A stretch of 64,000 nt of DNA from Oceanimonas smirnovii ATCC BAA-899 (GTDB taxonomy: Bacteria; Pseudomonadota; Gammaproteobacteria; Enterobacterales; Aeromonadaceae): positions 1 to 64,000 of the forward strand of contig NZ_KB908455.1 of NCBI RefSeq assembly GCF_000381965.1, written 5' to 3'. A program made the position numbers and the translations under genes. Positions 38,845 through 47,096 of the stretch are shown here, one piece after another. The notes beneath the pieces are model-generated. The model saw only the letters and a program-made list of their open reading frames with translations, was not told the origin of the DNA and ran no database searches. Positions within the stretch are counted from its first letter, which is position 1; each line of letters starts with the position of its first letter.

Positions 38845-40365
38845 ATGGCCCAAGCACTGAAAAAAGGCCGGCCGCTCAGCGACGGCCCAGACTGGACCTT
38901 CGAGCTGCTCGAAGCCTATCACAAGGAAATTATCCGTATTGCCGAGCACTACGGCCTGACTACCTATCCTAATCAGATAGAAATTATTACCGGTGAGCAG
39001 ATGATGGATGCCTACTCCAGTATCGGCATGCCCATTGGTTACCATCACTGGTCTTATGGCAAAAAGTTTATTCAGACCGAGCAGAACTACAAGCGCGGTC
39101 AAATGGGGCTGGCTTATGAAATCGTGATCAATTCCAACCCCTGCATTGCCTATCTGATGGAAGAAAACACCATGCCCATGCAGGCGCTGGTCATGGCCCA
39201 CGCCTGTTATGGCCATAACTCTTTCTTCAAGAATAACTATCTGTTTAAAACCTGGACCGATGCCGAGTCCATTATTGACTATCTGCTGTTTGCCAAACAC
39301 TACATTAATGAATGCGAAGAAAAATACGGTGTCACCGAAGTAGAAGCCCTGCTCGACAGCTGCCATGCCCTGATGAACTATGGCGTAGACCGCTACAAGC
39401 GGCCACAAAAGCTGTCACTGGCGGAAGAACGCCGCCGGCAGAAAGCACGGGAGGCTTACCTGCAGACTCAGGTAAACGAGCTGTGGCGCACCCTGCCCCG
39501 CATGCAGGACGAAAAGCAGCAGCAGAAGATCCGCTACCCCAGGGAGCCGGAAGAAAACCTGTTGTATTTTATTGAAAAACACGCCCCCCTGCTGGAGCCC
39601 TGGCAGCGGGAAGTAGTACGCATAGTACGCAAGATCAGTCAGTATTTTTATCCGCAGAAGCAAACCCAGGTCATGAACGAAGGCTGGGCGACCTTCTGGC
39701 ACTACACCATTTGTCAGCATATGTATGACGAAGGTCTGGTAACGGATCGCTTTATGATGGAAATACTGCACAGCCACACCAATGTGGTGTTTCAGCCTTC
39801 TTATAACAGCAAGTATTATTCCGGCATCAACCCCTATGCCCTGGGCTTTGCCATGTTTCAGGACATTCGTCGCATCTGCGAACACCCCACCGAAGAAGAC
39901 AAACACTGGTTTCCGGATATAGCGGGTTCAGACTGGATAAAAACGCTGCACTTTGCCATGGAAAATTTCAAGGACGAGAGCTTTATCAGTCAGTTCCTGT
40001 CACCCAAGGTAATGCGCGATATGCATTTGTTTGCAGTGGCTGACGACGACACCCGCAATTATCTCGAAATTTCTGCCATTCATGATGAAGCCGGTTACCG
40101 GCAATTACGTCAGACTTTGTCGAACCAATATAACCTGTCCAACCTGGAGCCCAACATTCAGGTCTATAACGTCGAGATAAAAGGTGACCGTTCCTTAACC
40201 CTGCGACATGTGCCGCACAACCGGATCCCGCTGTCCGACTCCTGCCATGAAGTCATCAAACACGTGCACCGTCTGTGGGGCTTTGATGTCTTGCTGGAGC
40301 AGGAGGAAGCCGATGGCAGCGGCACCCTGTTAGGCCGCTGCCCGGCCAAAAATGCACAGGCCTGA
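38845..40365 (+). CDS. SpoVR / YcgB family protein
   Basis: A 506-residue cytoplasmic protein of the SpoVR family, named from a Bacillus spore-cortex gene but widespread in proteobacteria as YcgB. Landmarks are DWTFELLEAYHKEIIRIAEHY, YHHWSYGKKF, NEGWATFWHYT and FQPSYNSKYYSGINPYALGF. It starts eight bases after yeaH and completes the conserved three-gene stationary-phase unit. Biochemical role unknown. Confidence 0.95.
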   Translation: MAQALKKGRPLSDGPDWTFELLEAYHKEIIRIAEHYGLTTYPNQIEIITGEQMMDAYSSIGMPIGYHHWSYGKKFIQTEQNYKRGQMGLAYEIVINSNPCIAYLMEENTMPMQALVMAHACYGHNSFFKNNYLFKTWTDAESIIDYLLFAKHYINECEEKYGVTEVEALLDSCHALMNYGVDRYKRPQKLSLAEERRRQKAREAYLQTQVNELWRTLPRMQDEKQQQKIRYPREPEENLLYFIEKHAPLLEPWQREVVRIVRKISQYFYPQKQTQVMNEGWATFWHYTICQHMYDEGLVTDRFMMEILHSHTNVVFQPSYNSKYYSGINPYALGFAMFQDIRRICEHPTEEDKHWFPDIAGSDWIKTLHFAMENFKDESFISQFLSPKVMRDMHLFAVADDDTRNYLEISAIHDEAGYRQLRQTLSNQYNLSNLEPNIQVYNVEIKGDRSLTLRHVPHNRIPLSDSCHEVIKHVHRLWGFDVLLEQEEADGSGTLLGRCPAKNAQA

Positions 40366-40369
40366 TCTC

Positions 40370-40397
40370 ATGCCGGACGTGCTCCGGCATCTTTTCT
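40370..40397 (+). terminator. Terminator after spoVR
   Basis: ATGCCGGA-CGTGC-TCCGGCAT followed by CTTTTCTT on plus. It touches the end of the convergent fadR gene. Confidence 0.8.
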
Positions 40398-41092
40398 TAA
40401 TGGTCTGAGTCACGGATCTGCTGCCATAACAGTCCTGAGGCGCGGCCATATTCCCGAATTCGCTCAACCACTGCATCGGCCATGCCCTGCTCCGCATAGT
40501 CTGCCAGCGTGCGATAATACGCTGTGGCCAGCGCACGGGCTTGCGGTACCGCGAAATATTCCCGACCTACGCGGCAATAAAGCCCTTTAAAGCCGTTAAG
40601 GATCAGTCCGTAGATAGGGTTGCCCGACGCAAACGCCAACTGACGATGCAACTCATAGTCAAAGGCAGCAAAAGACTCTGCATTATCAGTCACCCGGCTC
40701 AGGCCGGCGACAGCCTCGCATACCTGCTGTGGATGCTGACGAATGGCACTGCGAATAAAAATACTGCTGATATGAGTACGGGCCGACAGCAGATGCTCTA
40801 TCAGCTCAGGCGTTTTATCGGCATCAAGCCTTGCCAGGGTTTCCAGAATATTCAGCCCCGATGTCTCCCACACATTATTGACCCGGGTAGGTTTTCCATG
40901 GCGAATGGTCAGCCAGCCATCCCGCGCCAGCCGGTGCAGCACTTCCCGCAATGTGGTCCGGGTCACGCCAATCAGCTCCGACAACTCACGCTCCGCCGGC
41001 AAAATGGAGCCCGGCGGAAACTGACTGTTCCAGATGGACTCTATGATATATTCTTCCGCAAATCCCGCAGGGCTTTGAGCCTTGATGATCAT
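40397..41092 (-). CDS. fadR: Fatty acid metabolism regulator FadR
   Basis: GntR-family acyl-CoA-responsive regulator, 231 residues, that represses fatty acid degradation and activates unsaturated fatty acid synthesis. The winged helix lies in residues about 9-72 ([46 protein letters not shown]). The C-terminal helical domain binds acyl-CoA ([20 protein letters not shown]). It is divergent from dsbB. In E. coli nhaB lies between fadR and dsbB; here it is absent. Confidence 0.95.
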   Translation of the reverse strand: MIIKAQSPAGFAEEYIIESIWNSQFPPGSILPAERELSELIGVTRTTLREVLHRLARDGWLTIRHGKPTRVNNVWETSGLNILETLARLDADKTPELIEHLLSARTHISSIFIRSAIRQHPQQVCEAVAGLSRVTDNAESFAAFDYELHRQLAFASGNPIYGLILNGFKGLYCRVGREYFAVPQARALATAYYRTLADYAEQGMADAVVERIREYGRASGLLWQQIRDSDH

Positions 41093-41121
41093 AAAACCCT
41101 CTGATAAGGCAAGGTTAGTGA

Positions 41122-41682
41122 ATGGTAAAAAGTGCGCAAAATAATAACAGAGCGGACCAGCCGGTCACAAGCGGGCGGCTGCTTCGCTTTTCACGCAGCA
41201 GCGCCGCCTGGGCGTTGCTCACCCTGGGCAGCCTGTCGCTGTTATTAACAGCGTTGTTTTTTCAGTATGTACAGGGCTACGCCCCTTGCGTCATGTGCGT
41301 CTATCAGCGGGCCGCTCTGGCCGGCGTGATCCTGGCCGGTGCGCTGGGCTGGCTTGCATCGGGCAACGGCGTTCCCGGAGCACTGGCACTGACCGGCTGG
41401 CTGGCCGCGTCAGTAGAAGGTTTTTTACTGGCAAAAGAGCATGTGGATTATCAGCTCAACCCGTCCCCCTTTCATCAGTGTTCCACGGTAGCAGAGTTTC
41501 CGGTTTGGTTTCAGCTGGATGCCTGGTGGCCGGCGGTATTTTATCCCAGCGGTGACTGCTCCTCCATCGACTGGCAATGGCTGGGACTGACCATGCCCCA
41601 GTGGCTGATGGGGATTTTTGCGGTGCTGGCCGGCTTGGCGGGATTGTTTATTCTGATAAGACTGGCGGCAGCAAGGGGTTAA
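41122..41682 (+). CDS. dsbB: Disulfide bond formation protein DsbB
   Basis: Inner-membrane quinone reductase that reoxidises DsbA. The 186 residues have four transmembrane helices; the first Cys pair is CVMC at residues 56-59 after the first helix, and the second pair lies in HQCSTVAEF and SGDCSS in the second periplasmic loop. The Arg in YQRAA is the quinone-site residue. The N-terminal 20 residues are hydrophilic and somewhat longer than in E. coli DsbB. Confidence 0.95.
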   Translation: MVKSAQNNNRADQPVTSGRLLRFSRSSAAWALLTLGSLSLLLTALFFQYVQGYAPCVMCVYQRAALAGVILAGALGWLASGNGVPGALALTGWLAASVEGFLLAKEHVDYQLNPSPFHQCSTVAEFPVWFQLDAWWPAVFYPSGDCSSIDWQWLGLTMPQWLMGIFAVLAGLAGLFILIRLAAARG

Positions 41683-41684
41683 GG

Positions 41685-41705
41685 ACTCCGGGCCAGGCCC
41701 GGAGT
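41685..41705. repeat. REP-like hairpin after dsbB
   Basis: ACTCCGGGCC and GGCCCGGAGT form a 10-base inverted repeat with a one-base loop, followed by GAC. The core CCGGGC..CCCGG recurs in the hairpin at 45043-45063. It lies between convergent dsbB and ycgN and has no T run, so it looks like a REP-type element more than an intrinsic terminator. Confidence 0.6.
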
Positions 41706-41727
41706 GACGGTATGCTGTTCAATACGA

Positions 41728-42162
41728 CTAACCGGCCCAGGTAATAATATGATCTTCCCAGTCTCCGGCCTTTGACTCGGGGACTACCTTGCCCCGCACA
41801 GACTGACCGGCTCTGTGCATGGCACTCTTGGAGCCGGTGCGCAGCGGATGCCAGGACGGCAGTGCCTTGCCCTCTGCCAGCACACGGTAAGCACAGGTAG
41901 ACGGCAGCCAGTAAAATTCGCTCAGCTGCTCCCGGGTGATCTTCAGGCAATCGGGCACCCGGGCAAAGCGATTTACATAGTCACTGCAGGCACAGCTGTG
42001 CGTGTTGAGCAGCTCGCAGGCGACATTGGTATGCACCAGCTCCTCGGTTTCGTCATCAATCAATTTGTTGAGACAACATTTACCGCAACCGTCACACAAG
42101 GCTTCCCATTCCTCGTCGGTCATTTGCTCAAGGGTTTTGGTCTGCCAGAAATTCGCCTGCAT
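41728..42162 (-). CDS. ycgN: YcgN family cysteine cluster protein
   Basis: A 144-residue protein of the UPF0260/YcgN family. Eight Cys residues occur in clusters: [34 protein letters not shown] and STCAYRV, probably binding a metal or iron-sulfur centre. Function unknown. Its start abuts the stop of ycgM, so ycgL-ycgM-ycgN form one operon. Confidence 0.94.
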   Translation of the reverse strand: MQANFWQTKTLEQMTDEEWEALCDGCGKCCLNKLIDDETEELVHTNVACELLNTHSCACSDYVNRFARVPDCLKITREQLSEFYWLPSTCAYRVLAEGKALPSWHPLRTGSKSAMHRAGQSVRGKVVPESKAGDWEDHIITWAG

Positions 42163-42825
42163 TTATTTCGCTACCTTCGCCTCAACGGCAAACTGTTGAT
42201 TCAGGGTTAACCTGAGGGAATCTCCGGGGTTGAGCTCAGCCACTCCTTTGGGCGTGCCGGTCAGAACAATATCGCCGGGCATCAGAGTAAAACTGTGGCT
42301 GATATCGGCCAGCAGCTCCCCCATGGTCCACATCATCAAGGCGGTATCACCCGTCTGCCGCGGCTCGCCGTTCACCTCCAGAGAAAATACCAGCTGCTGC
42401 AGTGGCGGCAGCAAGTCGGGTGCCACAAAGGGCCCCATGGGGCAGCTGCCGTCAAAGGCCTTGGCCCGCTCCCAGGGCTGGCCTTTGGCCTTCAGATCAT
42501 CCTGTACCGAACGCAGGGTAAGATCCAGCGCAAGGCCAACGCCCACTACCCCGTTCAGGGCAGTTTCAGCGTCGGCCTTGCACAGACGACGGCCAATCAG
42601 CAGAGCCACTTCCGCTTCGTGGTGCACCGGCCCCTGGTTTTTCGGCAAAACCAGCGGCTCGCTCATCGGAGTCAGGCTGGTGGCCGGCTTGATAAACAAC
42701 AAAGGCGCATCGGGCACCGCGTTGTTCAGCTCCTCGGCATGCTCACGATAGCTGCGTCCCACGCACACTACCTTGCCGGTAGCATAAGGCAGAACGAAGC
42801 CTTCCTGATCAATGTGCTGGTACAT
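42163..42825 (-). CDS. ycgM: Fumarylacetoacetate hydrolase family protein (YcgM)
   Basis: A 220-residue member of the FAH family. Landmarks are VVCVGRSYREHAEELNN, the metal-binding HHEAEVALLIG, and the C-terminal PGDIVLTGTPKGVAELNPGD. Family members are isomerases, decarboxylases or acylpyruvases; E. coli YcgM-type proteins resemble acylpyruvate hydrolases. Substrate cannot be assigned. Confidence 0.93.
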   Translation of the reverse strand: MYQHIDQEGFVLPYATGKVVCVGRSYREHAEELNNAVPDAPLLFIKPATSLTPMSEPLVLPKNQGPVHHEAEVALLIGRRLCKADAETALNGVVGVGLALDLTLRSVQDDLKAKGQPWERAKAFDGSCPMGPFVAPDLLPPLQQLVFSLEVNGEPRQTGDTALMMWTMGELLADISHSFTLMPGDIVLTGTPKGVAELNPGDSLRLTLNQQFAVEAKVAK

Positions 42826-42834
42826 AATGCGTCC

Positions 42835-43122
42835 TTATTCCCCGTTGCCTTCTGCGGCCTGCCGCGCCAGATGCTCTTTCAGCAGGTTTTCCGGCGGTGG
42901 CGGCAGCTGCAGAAAATAACCCTGTGTCTTCAGGGCAGCGCGAACTTTGTCGATATCTGAAATCCCGAGACGGGTTTTACTGGCAAGATTAAACATCATC
43001 GCCAGTTGCGGCGTGCCAAAGGTATCCATCAGGGGGGCGGGAACGCGCGAGAAATCGTCGCGGCGTTCAACAAACAAATAGGTTTCTGCCTTTTTGGGGC
43101 TTTTATACACTGCACACAACAT
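42835..43122 (-). CDS. ycgL: YcgL domain protein
   Basis: A 95-residue protein of the YcgL family (UPF0745), start MLCAVYKSPKKAETYLFVE, with RVPAPLMDTFGTPQLAMMF and KVRAALKTQGYFLQLPPPPENLL. Function unknown. It heads the ycgLMN operon and is divergent from minC, as in E. coli. Confidence 0.94.
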   Translation of the reverse strand: MLCAVYKSPKKAETYLFVERRDDFSRVPAPLMDTFGTPQLAMMFNLASKTRLGISDIDKVRAALKTQGYFLQLPPPPENLLKEHLARQAAEGNGE

Positions 43123-43128
43123 GGAAAT

Positions 43129-43137
43129 TGCTATAAT
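43129..43137 (+). promoter_or_regulatory. Predicted extended -10 promoter of minCDE
   Basis: TGCTATAAT is an extended -10 (TG-n-TATAAT). No good -35 element is seen at the proper spacing, which is normal for extended -10 promoters. It is about 90 bases upstream of minC. Confidence 0.6.
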
Positions 43138-43227
43138 CCGTCGGGTTTATTGCCAGTTAGGACGGCAAACTATACCATCTGCACGACCAATAACAAAAAG
43201 GATAACTTCCTTGGGGGACAGCCGCTT

Positions 43228-43908
43228 ATGGCGGAGCGTGGCATTGAATTGAAAGGCAGCAGCTTTACCCTGTCGGTGTTGCATATCAACTCGCCCGACA
43301 TTGCTCAGGTAAAACAGCAACTGCAGGAAAAGATAGCACAGGCACCGGAGTTTTTCCGCGCCGCACCACTGGTTATCAATATTGAAAAGTTAACCGAAGT
43401 ACCGGATTTTATCGCGCTTTCTGCCGCCGTGCGTGAGCTTGCTCTGGTGCCTGTGGGTGTCAGTGGCATTCTTACTGACGAAGGCCGGGCCGCGGCCAGA
43501 GCCGCCGGCCTTGCCGTGATGACCTCCGGCAAGGTGCCTGCTGCTGCCGAGCCGTCCCCTCCTGCTGCCCTGCTCAACCAGCCCGGCACCCGGGTACACA
43601 GGGGCCCGGTACGCTCAGGCCAGCAAATTTATGCCCAAAGTGGCTCACTGGTTATTCTGGGCGCTGTCAGTAACGGTGCTGAAGTCATTGCCGACGACAG
43701 CATTCATGTTTATGGCGCGCTGCGCGGGCGCGCCGTGGCCGGTGCCAAAGGTAACGATAATGCCCGCATTTACTGCCAGCAATTAATGCCCGAGCTGGTG
43801 TCTGTTGCCGGACACTATCAGCTCAGTGATGGCCTGCAGGGCGAGCATTGGGAACAGGCAGTCAGTATTTCGCTATCGGGTGAACAACTGAAACTCGACA
43901 GGCTGTGA
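43228..43908 (+). CDS. minC: Septum site-determining protein MinC
   Basis: Inhibitor of FtsZ ring formation, 226 residues from ATG 43228 (GGGGG upstream). The N-terminal domain starts GIELKGSSFTLSVLHINS; the C-terminal beta-helix domain has RSGQQIYAQSGSLVILGAVSNGAEVIADDSIHVYGALRGRA and ARIYCQQLMPELVSVAG, which binds MinD. A Pro/Ala linker joins the two. First gene of minCDE. Confidence 0.97.
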   Translation: MAERGIELKGSSFTLSVLHINSPDIAQVKQQLQEKIAQAPEFFRAAPLVINIEKLTEVPDFIALSAAVRELALVPVGVSGILTDEGRAAARAAGLAVMTSGKVPAAAEPSPPAALLNQPGTRVHRGPVRSGQQIYAQSGSLVILGAVSNGAEVIADDSIHVYGALRGRAVAGAKGNDNARIYCQQLMPELVSVAGHYQLSDGLQGEHWEQAVSISLSGEQLKLDRL

Positions 43909-43936
43909 TTTTTTTCTACTTTTAGGAACACACTTT

Positions 43937-44749
43937 ATGGCACGGATTATCGTCGTCACCTCTGGTAAAGGAGGCGTGGGTAAAACCACCTCCAGCGCAG
44001 CTATCAGTACCGGCCTGGCCAAACTGGGCCATAAAACGGTGGTCATCGATTTTGATATCGGTCTGCGTAACTTGGATCTTATTATGGGTTGTGAGCGCCG
44101 GGTTGTTTATGACTTTGTTAACGTCATTAACGGCGACGCCAACCTTAATCAGGCCCTTATTCGCGACAAGCGGGTCGAGCAGCTTTATATTCTGCCGGCG
44201 TCGCAAACCCGCGATAAAGATGCCCTCACCCGGGAAGGGGTCGAAAAGATCATTAATGATCTGAGCGACATGGGCTTTGAATATATTATCTGTGACTCGC
44301 CTGCTGGCATAGAAAGCGGTGCCCTGATGGCACTCTACTTTGCCGATGAGGCCATCGTCACCACCAACCCGGAAGTGTCCTCGGTTCGTGACTCTGACCG
44401 CATTCTGGGTATCCTGTCTTCCAAATCCCGCCGTGCCGAACAAGGTAAAGAGCCCATTAAGGAGCACCTGCTGCTGACCCGTTATTCTCCCGAGCGGGTA
44501 AACCGGGGCGACATGCTGAGCGTAGAAGACGTGCAGGAGATTCTGGCTATTCCGCTGCTGGGTGTGATCCCCGAGTCTCAGGCTGTGCTCAAGGCATCAA
44601 ACGCCGGTGAGCCGGTGATCCTCGACAGCGAATCAGATGCCGGTCTTTGCTATGCCGACACAGTGGCCCGCCTGCTCGGTGAAGAGCGGGAGTTTCGATT
44701 CCTCGAAGAAGGAAAGAAAGGATTTTTCAGCCGACTTTTTGGGAGTTAA
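43937..44749 (+). CDS. minD: Septum site-determining protein MinD
   Basis: ParA-type ATPase, 270 residues, that recruits MinC to the membrane and oscillates with MinE. Deviant Walker A GKGGVGKTT near residues 10-18, VIDFDIGLRNLDLIMG and the Walker B-like ICDSPAGIE are present. The C-terminal amphipathic helix KKGFFSRLFGS is the membrane-targeting sequence. Confidence 0.98.
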   Translation: MARIIVVTSGKGGVGKTTSSAAISTGLAKLGHKTVVIDFDIGLRNLDLIMGCERRVVYDFVNVINGDANLNQALIRDKRVEQLYILPASQTRDKDALTREGVEKIINDLSDMGFEYIICDSPAGIESGALMALYFADEAIVTTNPEVSSVRDSDRILGILSSKSRRAEQGKEPIKEHLLLTRYSPERVNRGDMLSVEDVQEILAIPLLGVIPESQAVLKASNAGEPVILDSESDAGLCYADTVARLLGEEREFRFLEEGKKGFFSRLFGS

Positions 44750-44752
44750 TTC

Positions 44753-45031
44753 ATGTCTCTACTGGACTATTTCCGTTCAAAAAAGACCCAGAGCAGCGCC
44801 AAACTGGCGAAAGAACGACTACAGATCATTGTGGCCCACGAGCGCAGCCAGCGTGATACCCCTGATTATCTGCCACAAATGAAGCAAGACATTCTGGAAG
44901 TGATCCGCAAATACGTGAAAATTGAACTTGATCAGATTTCCGTTCAGCTCGATCAGAAGGGAGATAACCTGTCTGTGCTCGAGCTTAACATCATGTTCCC
45001 CGAGCATGATGACAGCAAGGCTGACTCGTAA
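44753..45031 (+). CDS. minE: Cell division topological specificity factor MinE
   Basis: A 92-residue protein that stimulates MinD ATPase and restricts MinC action to the poles. The N-terminal membrane-binding start [11 protein letters not shown] and the anti-MinCD helix ([17 protein letters not shown]) precede the dimerisation domain. It begins three bases after minD. Confidence 0.97.
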   Translation: MSLLDYFRSKKTQSSAKLAKERLQIIVAHERSQRDTPDYLPQMKQDILEVIRKYVKIELDQISVQLDQKGDNLSVLELNIMFPEHDDSKADS

Positions 45032-45042
45032 CGTGTACCGTT

Positions 45043-45124
45043 ATTCCGGGCTTGACCCGGAATCTGAAAAATAGGTTGGGACTCGTCCCAACCTATTCTG
45101 ACGTAGGTTGAGACGAGTCCCAAC
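45043..45124. repeat. Three hairpins between minE and rnd
   Basis: Three consecutive inverted repeats fill the gap between convergent genes. First, ATTCCGGG-CTTGA-CCCGGAAT (45043-45063). Second, a perfect 12-base stem ATAGGTTGGGAC / GTCCCAACCTAT with a 2-base loop (45071-45096). Third, a degenerate copy of the second, GTTGAGAC-GA-GTCCCAAC (45107-45124). None has a T run. They look like REP-type elements that may also block transcription from either side. Confidence 0.7.
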
Positions 45125-45138
45125 AAGATCGCCCGAGA

Positions 45139-46233
45139 TTACAGCTTGCCTGACAGCAGCTCGCCGCGCCATCCCTGCAGCAGCACGGGGGGCGTACTGT
45201 CACTCTCTTGCAGCCGCCATTTCCAGCTCAGGTACTGATGAATAATCCGCTTTGATGCGATCAGCTCGGCAGGCACATCAGCAGCCTCCCCGGCCTGCTC
45301 AATCACAGTTCGAATACGTTTGAGCTCCGCCTTGTAGTCGGGAAAGTCCACCAGCCGTTTTACCGGCGCAGGCCAGGACTCCGGCATGCTCAGTGCCTGT
45401 TGCACCAGCGCCAGCAGCGTTTTGCCATGCCGTTTTATCTCCATGGGATCCAGCCCCAGACGGTTCAGATCCGTCAGGCTTTGCGGTGCCCGCTCCGCCA
45501 CGCGGAACAAGTGGGCTTCTCGTACCACAAAATTGACTGCCAGATCCCGCTTGCGCGCTTCATTCAGCCGCCAGGCACACAGTTGCTGTAAAATACCCAG
45601 GGCCTGCCGGTCCAGCGTCCAGGCGTTTTTTATATCCAGATAAGCCAGCTCAGGCGTCGTACTCTCCCCCCGGCGTTTTACTGCTGCTTCACATTCCTGT
45701 TCATACCAGCCGAGAAAGCCTTTCTCTGCCAGCTGCGCATGCAACTTTTCATACAGCGGATATAAATAAATCACATCATCGGCAGCATAGCTGAGCTGCT
45801 CCGCCGATAAAGGCCGTGCCAGCCAGTCAGTGCGGGCATGGGCCTTGTCCAGGCTCACGCCCAGCAACTGCTCCACCAGAGGCGCAAAACCAAGCTGAGC
45901 CCCCAGGCCCAGAAAAGCTGCTGCCAGCTGAGTGTCGTGCACCCGGGCCGGCAAGGCACCGCTCTGATGCTGGAACAGCTCCAGATCTTCTCCGCCTGCG
46001 TGCAGCAGGCACAAACGCTCCGGGTTATGCAGCAACCGCCACAGCGGCGAACAGTCAGTGACCGCCAGCGGATCAATCAGGGCAGTACGTTCCCCGTCGT
46101 TAAGCTGATAAAGCCCCGGGCGGGCATGATAAGTGCGGGTGCGTACAAATTCGGTATCAATGGCCAGCACAATGGCGCTGGTCTGGCAAAAATCGGCAAG
46201 CTGTTGGTTATCGTCAATATATAAATAAGTCAT
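45139..46233 (-). CDS. rnd: Ribonuclease D
   Basis: A 3'-5' exoribonuclease in tRNA maturation, 364 residues from the ATG at 46233. The DEDD active site is seen in VLAIDTEFVRTRTYH (motif I), HDTQLAAAFLG (motif II) and YAADDVIYLYPLYEKL (motif III); an HRDC domain follows. The longer frame upstream to 46386 lacks homology and runs across the small ORF region. The gene is downstream of tsaB and the possible microprotein gene. Confidence 0.96.
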   Translation of the reverse strand: MTYLYIDDNQQLADFCQTSAIVLAIDTEFVRTRTYHARPGLYQLNDGERTALIDPLAVTDCSPLWRLLHNPERLCLLHAGGEDLELFQHQSGALPARVHDTQLAAAFLGLGAQLGFAPLVEQLLGVSLDKAHARTDWLARPLSAEQLSYAADDVIYLYPLYEKLHAQLAEKGFLGWYEQECEAAVKRRGESTTPELAYLDIKNAWTLDRQALGILQQLCAWRLNEARKRDLAVNFVVREAHLFRVAERAPQSLTDLNRLGLDPMEIKRHGKTLLALVQQALSMPESWPAPVKRLVDFPDYKAELKRIRTVIEQAGEAADVPAELIASKRIIHQYLSWKWRLQESDSTPPVLLQGWRGELLSGKL

Positions 46234-46258
46234 GCAGGCTCTGTAACAAATAAAAAAC

Positions 46259-46405
46259 TCAGCGGCGGCGTTGCCGGTGCCACTGGCGCAACAAACGCTG
46301 GCGCTGACGCCGGCGTCGCTGTACACACTGGCGGGTGCGGTGATAAGGCCGCTGGGGAAACAGCAAGGGTGTCTCATCCCGGGCAAACGAATAGAAAGTG
46401 GTCAC
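46259..46405 (-). CDS. Possible Arg-rich 48-residue microprotein
   Basis: A GTG-started ORF of 48 codons, nine bases after the tsaB stop and 25 bases before rnd, with a good GAGGAG site five bases upstream. The first 20 residues are MTTFYSFARDETPLLFPQRP; the rest is very basic, with about fifteen Arg, several Gln and no Lys (QRRRRQRQRLLRQWHRQRRR ends the protein). The tail could bind RNA or DNA. I know no family for it. It could be a chance frame, as GC-rich DNA readily gives Arg runs. Confidence 0.4.
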   Translation of the reverse strand: MTTFYSFARDETPLLFPQRPYHRTRQCVQRRRRQRQRLLRQWHRQRRR

Positions 46406-46414
46406 CCCTGCTCC

Positions 46415-47092
46415 TCAGCGACCCGGCAGTTTCTGCCAGGTAACCTTGTCTCGTAAATACACAGGCCGGGCTTCGGCGGCCGTCTGTACACGACCGGCGG
46501 CCAGATCCTGTCGTGCCTGAGGCAGCATGTCGCGGGCATCAGGAAAAGGCACTGCTTCGCACAGGCCCTGTGCATGGGCTGTCAGTTCAGGATAGGTAAC
46601 AAATCCGCTGCCGGCTGCCTGCTGCCAGCGGGTCTGCGGTATCGCAACGGCCTCGGGGGGCTGTACGGTTTCAGCCAGCGTCGGACTCATTACTCCGTCT
46701 GTCAGCGTAAACCCGCCCACATAAACTTCCCCCATGCGGGCATCAATGGCGCTCAAGGCCGTGGTACAGCCGGTATAACGATGTGCGCCCTGAGCCAGGG
46801 CCTGCAGGTTGGACACGCCCAACAGCGGCAATCCGGCTCCGAAAGCCAGCCCCTGAGCCACCCCAAGGGTAATGCGCACACCGGTAAAAGAGCCGGGCCC
46901 CCGGCCAAAGGCCAGACCGTCGAGCCGGCTCAGGGTGATTCCTGCTTCATCCAGCAAAGACTGCACCATCGGCAAAATCAGCTCTGTGTGTCCCCGGGGG
47001 GCAACCTCATAGCGGGATAAAATATCACCCTCGTACCACAGCGCAGCCGAGCAGGCTTCGGTGGCGGTGTCGATGGCCATTAACAGGCTCAT
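46415..47092 (-). CDS. tsaB: tRNA t6A37 modification protein TsaB
   Basis: A 225-residue ASKHA-fold protein that partners TsaD and TsaE in making N6-threonylcarbamoyladenosine on tRNA. Conserved parts are LLMAIDTATEACSAALW, LDGLAFGRGPGSFTGVRITLGVAQGLA and ALSAIDARMGEVYVG. It starts four bases after yoaA's stop on the minus strand, so yoaA and tsaB form an operon. Confidence 0.96.
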   Translation of the reverse strand: MSLLMAIDTATEACSAALWYEGDILSRYEVAPRGHTELILPMVQSLLDEAGITLSRLDGLAFGRGPGSFTGVRITLGVAQGLAFGAGLPLLGVSNLQALAQGAHRYTGCTTALSAIDARMGEVYVGGFTLTDGVMSPTLAETVQPPEAVAIPQTRWQQAAGSGFVTYPELTAHAQGLCEAVPFPDARDMLPQARQDLAAGRVQTAAEARPVYLRDKVTWQKLPGR

Positions 47093-47096
47093 GGCA

